Origin: a bacterium
Lineage (GTDB): Bacteria; Myxococcota_A; Bradymonadia; REDH01
DNA: 43,816 nt
Direction of reading: 5' to 3'
Assembly (NCBI GenBank): GCA_030427825.1
Contig: JAUICO010000031.1
Coordinates: 1 to 43,816 of the forward strand
This document shows positions 25,790-32,941 of this stretch, piece after piece. Position numbers and translations under genes: made by a program. The notes beneath the pieces were generated by a model, which worked only from the letters and a program-made list of their open reading frames with translations, did no database searches and had not been told where the DNA came from. How positions within the stretch are numbered: the first letter of the stretch is position 1; every line of letters starts with the position of its first letter.

Positions 25790-27535
25790 ATGCTCGAACC
25801 CGGCAACCTAATCTCGGACCGCTATCGCGTCGTGCGAACGATCAGCGAGACGCCGCTCGCGACGGTGTTCGAGTGCAGACGCATCGGCCTCGAGAGCCGC
25901 TGTGTGCTCGAAGTTCTTACCAGCCGTGATGCGCGTGATGCGGACGCATTCACCGCGCGCAGTCGTGCGATGGCGCGCGTCGAGCACCCTACCCTCGCCC
26001 GACCCTTTGACATCGTCGACGTCGACGGTCGACCGGCGGTAGTCCGCGACTTCATGGAAGGTCAGAGCCTCGCCTCCTTTGTGGGCGGCGGCGGAGTGGT
26101 CTCAGAACGCGACGCTGTTGTTCTCGCTGAGCGCGTGTCCGAGGCTCTCGCGATGCTGCACTCGCATGGGACGATCCACGGGAAGGTGCAGCCATCACAC
26201 ATCTTTCTGGAGAGTCAGCTCAGCGGGCCCGCTCAACCGCGCCTCCTCGGGCCCGGGATTCTGAACCCTTCAGCGGCAGATCTCACGGTCGATCGCTACA
26301 CAGCGCCCGAGCTCATCGACGGCGAGGCGCCCCACGCCGGCTCCGACATCTACAGCCTGGCCGTCGTTCTGTGGGAGCTGCTCACCTCGCAGCGTCTCTT
26401 CGCCGAGGCCGAAGACGAAACCCAGCTCGCTGACGCGATCACGACACTCGGCGTGCAGATTCCGAGCGGGCTTCCCCCGGAGCTGCGGGTCATTCTCGGG
26501 CGCGGGCTCGCGGCTGCCCCCCATGACCGCTACGGCAGAACGGAGGAGTTCTGGTTTGACCTGCGCGCTCTCGCTGAGCGCTACACGACCGCGACCAACC
26601 CGCGTATCATGCGCGGAGGAGCGAACGACGCCGCCAGAAGAGCTCCGGACGGTGTGTCTCTGAACACCGGTTCCATCGCTGCGGTGCTGCCGGCCCCGGA
26701 GGACAACAACGCACCTGACCCCGGTGGTGGATACAGCTGGGTTGCCGCCGGATTGATCGCGGTGTGTGTTTGCGGTGCCATCGCCGTCTATGCGCTTCAG
26801 AAGAGCCGTGGGACCACGCCCGTAGCTGATGAACAGGGCACGGTCATGGATGCCTCCGCCGAGCTCCCCGACCCGGGGCCGCAGCTGCCGGCAGCGGCGG
26901 CCGCGCTTGGCCTGAACACGTATCCGCTCCCCGTGGAAGCAAACGTCGACAATCACACGATTTACACACAGGTCCGTTCGGAACCAAACATCTTTGACGA
27001 CAACCGAATCGCCCGTGTGTACAACGGCGCGCGGGTCGAGGTGCTGGAAGAACGTTGCGGTCTCGACGACGGGCGCTGGGCGCGAGTCAATGTGATCGGC
27101 GAAGGCGAAGCTGCGGAGCCAGTGCAGGGCTGGGTCCCGGTGCAGGCACTTGCCCCACACCGGTGGGGCTGCTGCAACGACCGAGAATTCGACTGTGTGC
27201 CCCGCACCGAGGCTTCTCTCTCTCTCAACGAAGACGTGGAGATTGAGCACACCGAAGCACGCACGCGCATTCCCGCTCGGGTTCGTCGCTCCCCCCTGGT
27301 CCGCGAAGGCCTGCGAAACGTTCTGCGCACTCTGCCCTCAGGGACGGGCGTGACCATCGACCGCGAAGTGTGCACACCGTCGGGGTACCGCTGGGCCGAA
27401 GTCACCTGGAGCTTTGAACACCGCCGCGAAGAGCTGAGCGGCCGCGGTTGGGTAATTCGCAACGCGCTGCAACCAAACCCTGATGGGTGTTGCCTCGGCA
27501 GGACACCTGCGATCGATCCGGGCTGTGCGGAATAA
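25790..27535 (+). CDS. Membrane pseudokinase with tandem Cys-containing SH3-like domains
   Basis: A 581-residue protein. Residues 1-265 keep the bacterial Ser/Thr kinase fold: TAPEL (171-175) and DIYSLAVVLWELLT (186-199) align well. Every catalytic motif is lost: glycine loop replaced by ISETPLATVF, VAIK Lys replaced by Glu41 (CVLEVL), HRD/K/N replaced by HGKVQPSHIF (130-139), and DFG replaced by GPG (154-156). It is thus very probably inactive and may act as an allosteric or scaffold pseudokinase. A single membrane span lies at about 317-337. The outside part holds two similar SH3b-like repeats (about 385-470 and 485-580), each with RWA-V, GW-V and a Cys-Cys pair (461-462, 567-568) plus further Cys. 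The ATG lacks a clear ribosome binding site. Confidence 0.88.
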   Translation: MLEPGNLISDRYRVVRTISETPLATVFECRRIGLESRCVLEVLTSRDARDADAFTARSRAMARVEHPTLARPFDIVDVDGRPAVVRDFMEGQSLASFVGGGGVVSERDAVVLAERVSEALAMLHSHGTIHGKVQPSHIFLESQLSGPAQPRLLGPGILNPSAADLTVDRYTAPELIDGEAPHAGSDIYSLAVVLWELLTSQRLFAEAEDETQLADAITTLGVQIPSGLPPELRVILGRGLAAAPHDRYGRTEEFWFDLRALAERYTTATNPRIMRGGANDAARRAPDGVSLNTGSIAAVLPAPEDNNAPDPGGGYSWVAAGLIAVCVCGAIAVYALQKSRGTTPVADEQGTVMDASAELPDPGPQLPAAAAALGLNTYPLPVEANVDNHTIYTQVRSEPNIFDDNRIARVYNGARVEVLEERCGLDDGRWARVNVIGEGEAAEPVQGWVPVQALAPHRWGCCNDREFDCVPRTEASLSLNEDVEIEHTEARTRIPARVRRSPLVREGLRNVLRTLPSGTGVTIDREVCTPSGYRWAEVTWSFEHRREELSGRGWVIRNALQPNPDGCCLGRTPAIDPGCAE

Positions 27536-27537
27536 AA

Positions 27538-27568
27538 CCCGCGCCACCGGCTGATGCGGCGACGCGGG
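27538..27568 (-). terminator. Putative intrinsic terminator of the Cys-rich lipoprotein gene
   Basis: Arms CCCGCG (27538-27543) and CGCGGG (27563-27568) pair, and on the reverse strand the hairpin is followed by TTTTAT, as expected for a terminator of the gene ending at 27642. It overlaps the last bases of the pseudokinase gene region. Confidence 0.5.
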
Positions 27569-27641
27569 CGCGCTCGTGAGTCGTCCGGTGCAATCTTCAC
27601 TACAGTCTCCCCGCCGGACTCTGCGGAGGACACCCGCCGAA

Positions 27642-30062
27642 TCAGGGGTAGTACACCGAGACCGTCGTCAGACCGCTGTTTGCATCGGTGCGGCAATCGC
27701 CGGCGATGAAATCGTTGGCCCCCGGTGCGAGGCAATCACACACATCGGCGGCGTCGCAATCCGTGGGGATGGGCTGGCAGCTGGTGTACGGAGCCGGGAT
27801 CAGATTGTTGGGGTCGGGAGCGACGCCGGGCCAACCGACAGAGCAGTACTGCGTATCCGGGTCGCAGGTCAGGTCGTAGCAGTTGGGCACAGCGCAGGTC
27901 TCGTCGATTTCACCGTCGCAGTCATTGTCCGTGTCGTCGCCACACACGTCCGGAGCGCCCGGGTGAACCGATGCGTCCTGGTCGTTGCAGTCGCCGCCCG
28001 GGAGCAGATCCGGGCACGGTGCGAGATAGTTGCCCATGTAACCGTCGCCATCGAAGTCGCAGAGGCTGGGGTTGCCGACAGGTACACATTCGCCGTGCCG
28101 GCACTCGTGACCGGGACCGCAGAGCATCGCCGTGCATGCGTCGAAGCACTGGGCCGGGCACGGCGTTGTCACACAGAGCACCTCCTGACAGGTCTGGTGA
28201 TCGCTGCAGCCGTCGTTGTCGCGGCAGCCGGAAACGCACACGGTGTCGCCGCTCAGGGCGGTCTCACACACGTTGCCTTCACGGCAATCCGCATCGGAGC
28301 TGCACTCGCCGCTCGCGTTGCCTTCGCAGTAGCCCGGGCACGGCGTGGTAAAGCACTGCGGCTGTGTGCACTGCTGCCCATCGTCGCACTGTGAGTCTTC
28401 GTGGCAGCCGTCCACACACACCGTTCCATCTCCGCCCAGGCCCGGTTCACAAACCTGGCCTTCGGCGCAGTCACTGTCGGTAGCGCACGCTCCCGTAGTG
28501 TGGTCGTTGGCGCCGGGGCCCCGGATGCACTCCTCTCCGTCCCAGCAGCTGCCGGGTCCGCAGTCGCAACCTACCTGCAATGCCAGGGTGCACAAGGGCG
28601 GATTCGTCGGATCGATACACATATCGCCACAGCCGTCGTTCATCATCACCCAGTCGCCACCGCCGGCCGCACACTGTGCTGCCGGGGTGTCGCAACCTTC
28701 GTCGATCTCGCCGTTGCAGTTGTTGTCGATTCGGTCTCCGCACACTTCGGCGACACCGGGGTTGATGTGCTCATCCTGATCGTTGCAGTCGCCGGGAAGA
28801 CCGTTGTTTGTGCAGAGCATGCGGTAGGGTCCATCGTAGCCGTCGCCGTCAAAGTCGCAGCTCGGTCCGTTCGGAATGCACTCGCCCTCAGAGCAGCTGA
28901 ATCCCGCGGCGCAGCGAATTGTGGCGCACGCGTCGGTGCAGGTTCCGTCGAGGCAGATGTACCCCTCGTTGCAGTCGCTGTTGGCCTCGCAATCACCACA
29001 GCTCGGGACCATACAGGCGTCCGTGTTGTAGCAGGCCCAGTCGCCGTCGCCCGTGGATGTACACACCAGCGAGGGATAACACTCACCGCAGCAGCACTCC
29101 TCGCCGTACTCGCAGACGATCTCGGCGGGAATCGGCGCGAAGCGCGCTCCGTCGTTCTCTGCGAAAGGGTCGTCCGGGCACAGCGTGCCGTTCGCGTTCT
29201 GACACGCTTCGAGAGTCGCGTAGGGGAAGGGGTTGTCGCAGCCTGAACCGCTGCCGTAGACGCAGTTGCCGCCGCGGTCCGTGTAGTATCCTTCCCACCA
29301 GGCATCGCAGGTGTCGATGGGGCCACACTCGCCGGCGAGGCATTGCTGGTTGGGCGGACAGTCTTCATTCGCCTCGCAGGCGGTGCCATCCGGAATGCAC
29401 TCGCCCTGCGTGCAGATGTAGCCCTGCTGACAGTCCATCATGTGGCAGCTGTCCGCGCACTCGCCGCCGTTGCAGTACTGCCAGTCTTCGGGGCAGTCGC
29501 TGTCCACGCGGCACTCCTCACACTGGGGGACGAAGCAGGCGTCGGTATAGTAGCAGGCCGGACCCTCCGCGAATCGCTCGCACACGAGGGAGGGGAAGCA
29601 CTCGCCACAGCAACACTCCTGGCCGTATTCGCAACGCGTCCCGACCGGAAGGTCATCCCACTCCGCGTTGTCGGCGAACCCGTCTTCAGGGCAGACAACA
29701 GGCGGGTCGACGAGAGAAGCTTCGCAGTCCGGTTCGGTGGCGAAATCAAAGGGGTCTTCGCAGCCCGAAGCGGATCCGAATGCGCAGGCGCCGTTTGCGT
29801 CGACGTACCAGCCTTCAAAGTACGCCGTGCAGGTTGTCACGGGGACGCATTCACCGACGTCGCAGCTCTCGCCCTCTTCGCAATCGCTGTCGTCATCGCA
29901 CTCGGTGATCACACCGACGCACTCACTGTCCTCGCAGACTTCGCCGCCCTCGCAGTCCGAGTTCGACTCGCATTCCTCAACCGGATCCTCCTCGGGCGGA
30001 CAGCCCATGAGGAACGCGCAGCAGGCGCTAATCATCAGTACAGGCAGAAGTTGGCGGGTCAT
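27642..30062 (-). CDS. Large Cys-rich mosaic lipoprotein (Kunitz-like and MopE-type modules)
   Basis: An 806-residue secreted protein. The start at 30062 has GGAGG upstream and gives a lipobox AFLMGC with Cys21. In order: two SDCEGGE-type Cys motifs (31-72); module A1 (78-181); further SDC-type motifs (184-245); module A2 (252-355); more motifs; a MopE-like DxDxDGY...CGDxxDNNC metal-binding motif (401-457); SDC-type repeats (525-635); a second MopE-like motif (667-723); a C-terminal end with CLAPGAND. A1 and A2 are near-duplicates; their first half (WY-D-G-C, SGC, PF, AT, C) recalls Kunitz inhibitors and their second half carries CCCGEC. The MopE motif is known in Methylococcus copper protein MopE and in many myxobacterial surface proteins. 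Protease inhibition, metal binding or adhesion are possible; none is shown. Confidence 0.8.
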   Translation of the reverse strand: MTRQLLPVLMISACCAFLMGCPPEEDPVEECESNSDCEGGEVCEDSECVGVITECDDDSDCEEGESCDVGECVPVTTCTAYFEGWYVDANGACAFGSASGCEDPFDFATEPDCEASLVDPPVVCPEDGFADNAEWDDLPVGTRCEYGQECCCGECFPSLVCERFAEGPACYYTDACFVPQCEECRVDSDCPEDWQYCNGGECADSCHMMDCQQGYICTQGECIPDGTACEANEDCPPNQQCLAGECGPIDTCDAWWEGYYTDRGGNCVYGSGSGCDNPFPYATLEACQNANGTLCPDDPFAENDGARFAPIPAEIVCEYGEECCCGECYPSLVCTSTGDGDWACYNTDACMVPSCGDCEANSDCNEGYICLDGTCTDACATIRCAAGFSCSEGECIPNGPSCDFDGDGYDGPYRMLCTNNGLPGDCNDQDEHINPGVAEVCGDRIDNNCNGEIDEGCDTPAAQCAAGGGDWVMMNDGCGDMCIDPTNPPLCTLALQVGCDCGPGSCWDGEECIRGPGANDHTTGACATDSDCAEGQVCEPGLGGDGTVCVDGCHEDSQCDDGQQCTQPQCFTTPCPGYCEGNASGECSSDADCREGNVCETALSGDTVCVSGCRDNDGCSDHQTCQEVLCVTTPCPAQCFDACTAMLCGPGHECRHGECVPVGNPSLCDFDGDGYMGNYLAPCPDLLPGGDCNDQDASVHPGAPDVCGDDTDNDCDGEIDETCAVPNCYDLTCDPDTQYCSVGWPGVAPDPNNLIPAPYTSCQPIPTDCDAADVCDCLAPGANDFIAGDCRTDANSGLTTVSVYYP

Positions 30063-30241
30063 GGGGCCTCCAGGGTCAGTATGCGCCCACTGTAGTTGGC
30101 GCGGCCGGCGTCTACGTAGGAATTTTTGAGGTCGACACTCAGAATTCTCGCCACATTGGGCGCAATCGTCTGTGAGAACCGTGCTCATCGACATTATAGA
30201 GCAAGACTCAGGCCAGATCGACGGGACCGAGATCTCCGTCC

Positions 30242-31234
30242 TCAGGAAATTCCCGACGCTCGGAAGAAGGCGATGGCATCCCGGATCGATTCGTCGATAG
30301 GGCGATACCTCGCGCCCAGCTCGTCGATGGACTTCCGGTTGTCGTAGTAGATGCTGCGCAGGCCGAAATCGAACATCTCTTCGCTCATCGCAGGGCTCTC
30401 ACCTCTTGCGATGGCCAGGCGACCGGTCGCCCGTACGAAGGCTCGGGCCGCCGCTACCGGCACTCGGGGAACGATGAGCCTGCGACCGGCAACCTTCGCC
30501 ACGGTGCGCACCATCTCCCGGTTCGTCAGGTTGTGCGCCGTCGCGAGGTAGCGCTCGCCGGCGCGGCCTCGCTCCGCCGCAAGAAGGTGCACCGCGGCGG
30601 CGTCGCGTGCGTCCACGTACGATGCACCTCCCGGAACATAGGCGGGAGTCTGACCGCTTGCGATGTTCAGAATCAGGCGGCCCGAGGGGGTGGGCGCCCG
30701 ATCCCCGGGGCCGAAGACGATGCCCGGATGCACCACGCGCACATCCATGCCCCATCGTCCGAAGCTCTCCGCGATGCGCATGCTGTGGTACTTGCTGCGG
30801 CTGTAGTGAAAGTTGATGTCCCAACCGCCGTAGGCCGAAGTTTCGTCGGACAGCCCGCCGCTACCAGCGTCCGGTCCGCAGCCCAGGGATACAATGCTCG
30901 CGGTGTACACGACCCGTTCGACCTCTGCACGTCGCGCCGCCTCGAGGACGTTGAACGTGCCGTCATTGTTAACGGTGTACATCGGCGTCGGGTCCGGCAT
31001 CCAATCGCGGTAGATAGCGGCGAGGTGAAACACCGTGTCGATGCCCTTCATCGCCGCCTGCAAACACTCCACATCCAGGATGTCGCCGCGAATCAGCTCC
31101 ACGTCGTCTGACAGGTGCGCGGAGTCTTCGTTGGGCAGGGCGATGCCGCGCACTTCTACGCCGCGTTCGAGGAGCTGCGCGCAGAGATGACTGCCGAGCA
31201 GACCGGGCGCCCCGGTAACAAGGACCTTCTTCAT
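30242..31234 (-). CDS. NAD(P)-dependent epimerase/dehydratase (extended SDR)
   Basis: A 330-residue extended short-chain dehydrogenase. The cofactor-binding TGAPGLLGSHL at 7-17 (G-x-x-G-x-x-G type), FHLAA (69-73) and the catalytic Tyr-X3-Lys YSRSK (144-148) are all present, and VVHPGIVFGPGD follows. It resembles hopanoid-associated HpnA or dihydroflavonol-reductase-like proteins that reduce or epimerise a small sugar or carbonyl compound; the substrate is not clear. The ATG at 31234 overlaps the PhoD-like gene stop (ATGA), so the two are probably translated together. The proximal residue after TG is Ala-Pro, a minor variant of the usual TGA-T/G. Confidence 0.9.
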   Translation of the reverse strand: MKKVLVTGAPGLLGSHLCAQLLERGVEVRGIALPNEDSAHLSDDVELIRGDILDVECLQAAMKGIDTVFHLAAIYRDWMPDPTPMYTVNNDGTFNVLEAARRAEVERVVYTASIVSLGCGPDAGSGGLSDETSAYGGWDINFHYSRSKYHSMRIAESFGRWGMDVRVVHPGIVFGPGDRAPTPSGRLILNIASGQTPAYVPGGASYVDARDAAAVHLLAAERGRAGERYLATAHNLTNREMVRTVAKVAGRRLIVPRVPVAAARAFVRATGRLAIARGESPAMSEEMFDFGLRSIYYDNRKSIDELGARYRPIDESIRDAIAFFRASGIS

Positions 31235-32826
31235 TGGCTCAACCACTCGTCGTACAGGACGTCGCCGTCATCCTCGAAGGTAACGCGTACGCGGTCTCCC
31301 TCGGGATCGAACTCCAACCAGGTGGATACCGCCGGCTGCAGCGACGTCGTGTGAAAGAGAAACTGCCCCGCCGGTGTGGGGAGCAGGGACAGCGTCGATC
31401 CGGCGCCGATGTTGCCCCCGGGGCCGACGGCGATTTCGTACATGTTGCTGCGCGGCCCGTCCGGCTCCAGCCGGGTGACCATCCCGATGTGAAAGTCGCC
31501 CGAGAGGAACCACACGTTCGGAATCGGTGTGTCCGTGATGTGGTCCAGGAGCTCGTCTCGCTGCGAGTCATATCCCTCCCAGCGATCGCCGGCCGAGACG
31601 TACCAGATCGGCATGTTCGTGATCGGGACACTGTTCAGGACAATCTTGAAGTGCGCGTCGCTGTTGCTCAGACCTGCCTTCAGCCAGTCCATCTGCTCGC
31701 GGCTGATGTAGATGTCATCGTCCGGGATGCGCTCGCTGCGACAGTCGAGGACGAAGAACTCCGCCGTGTCGCCCCAGCGAAAACTGTTCCAGATCCCACC
31801 GCCGGGTCCCGGCTCAATCGGCATCGCTTCAAAGAAGGACTCGCGGGCGACCTCAAGCCGTGTCTGGTTCATCGTGCTCGGATCAAAGTTGTTTGTCACC
31901 TCGTGATCGTCCCAGGTGGTGTAGTGTCCCGTTGCGTGATGCACGGCGAGGTAACCCGGATCCGTGAGGCCTTCGATCCAGCTCTCCCGGTACTCCGCGC
32001 GGGTCACTGCGTCGTCGTTGTAGACCTGATCCCCCGTGTGGATGAACAGGTCGATGGGGCGATCGGCGATGCGGCCGACCGCATCCCACGGCGCCTGCGA
32101 CCAGTTTGTGCACGACGTGGCTCCGATCAGCAGCGGCTCTGATACGCCGGGCGCCAGCGCCGAACGAAAGGCACCGACGGCGCTTCGACCGGACCAGGTG
32201 TCAGCGCTGACGGGAAGCGCAAACGCGTACTCGTAGAAGGTGCCGGCCTGCAGTCCATCGACGGCCGCGTGTGTGTACCCGTCGGGACCACGCGCTATGG
32301 TCCGGCGAGCAGCGATCTCGCCGGTGTCTGCGTCCCAGATCAGCACCTCAACGGAAGTGAAGGACTCCACCCAGGTCCAAAGCAGCACCGAGTCACTTCG
32401 CATCGCCCCAGCCTGCACGCCGTAGGGAAAGTGCTCCGGGTTTTCAGGCACCTGCGACGGGTCGAAGACCACGCCGCCGGTATCGGTGTCTGTGGCATCG
32501 CCGGTGTCTTCGGCGTCGCCCGCGTCCGTCGCGTCGGCGGTATCGCCTGCATCCACTGCATCGCCGCCGTCACCGACATCGCTCGCGTCGGCAGAGTCCG
32601 GGACGTCGGCAACATCGGCAACATCGGCGGCATCAGCGCGGACATCGATCCCCGTATCCGCGTCCTCGTTGAGCTCGCCCGAGCTGTCTGCGAGGTCATC
32701 AATGGTGTCGCCGACTGTGTCCTGCGCGTCACCGGTATCGCCCCCGGTTGAGGGGCCGGAGTCATCGCGGCAACCGGCGAGGGCAATACAGGAAAGGAAC
32801 AGAAACCAGGTAGCCGGCCTCGTCAC
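31231..32826 (-). CDS. PhoD-like metallophosphatase lipoprotein
   Basis: A 531-residue lipoprotein. I prefer the GTG at 32826 because GGAGG lies about six bases upstream; a TTG at 32850 is longer. The lipobox IALAGC places the lipid Cys at 19. Then follows a long Asp/Ala/Val/Thr-rich low-complexity linker (about 30-120), probably an extended stalk. The catalytic PhoD/alkaline-phosphatase-D-like domain has a fibronectin-like start (FPYGVQAGAMRSDSVLLWT) and metal-binding motifs HTGDQVYND, YTTWDDHEVTNN and LSGDFHIG. Such enzymes use Fe/Ca and hydrolyse phosphodi- or monoesters outside the cell. Its substrate is unknown. It precedes and is coupled to the epimerase gene. Confidence 0.9.
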   Translation of the reverse strand: MTRPATWFLFLSCIALAGCRDDSGPSTGGDTGDAQDTVGDTIDDLADSSGELNEDADTGIDVRADAADVADVADVPDSADASDVGDGGDAVDAGDTADATDAGDAEDTGDATDTDTGGVVFDPSQVPENPEHFPYGVQAGAMRSDSVLLWTWVESFTSVEVLIWDADTGEIAARRTIARGPDGYTHAAVDGLQAGTFYEYAFALPVSADTWSGRSAVGAFRSALAPGVSEPLLIGATSCTNWSQAPWDAVGRIADRPIDLFIHTGDQVYNDDAVTRAEYRESWIEGLTDPGYLAVHHATGHYTTWDDHEVTNNFDPSTMNQTRLEVARESFFEAMPIEPGPGGGIWNSFRWGDTAEFFVLDCRSERIPDDDIYISREQMDWLKAGLSNSDAHFKIVLNSVPITNMPIWYVSAGDRWEGYDSQRDELLDHITDTPIPNVWFLSGDFHIGMVTRLEPDGPRSNMYEIAVGPGGNIGAGSTLSLLPTPAGQFLFHTTSLQPAVSTWLEFDPEGDRVRVTFEDDGDVLYDEWLSQ

Positions 32827-32941
32827 GGGTAGCCTCCGATCAACGCGCAAGTGCGCCCGTGTTGTAGCGTTGACGCTCGGCGGCGGTCAACCGACGCTCG
32901 GCGCAGCGCAGGGCTTCAGCGAGAGGTCGCGCCTGCGGGCC

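Noticed and set aside
28401..29246. Forward frames opposite the Cys-rich lipoprotein gene
   Set aside because: Their repeats only mirror the Cys-rich repeats on the other strand; no motif or ribosome binding site.
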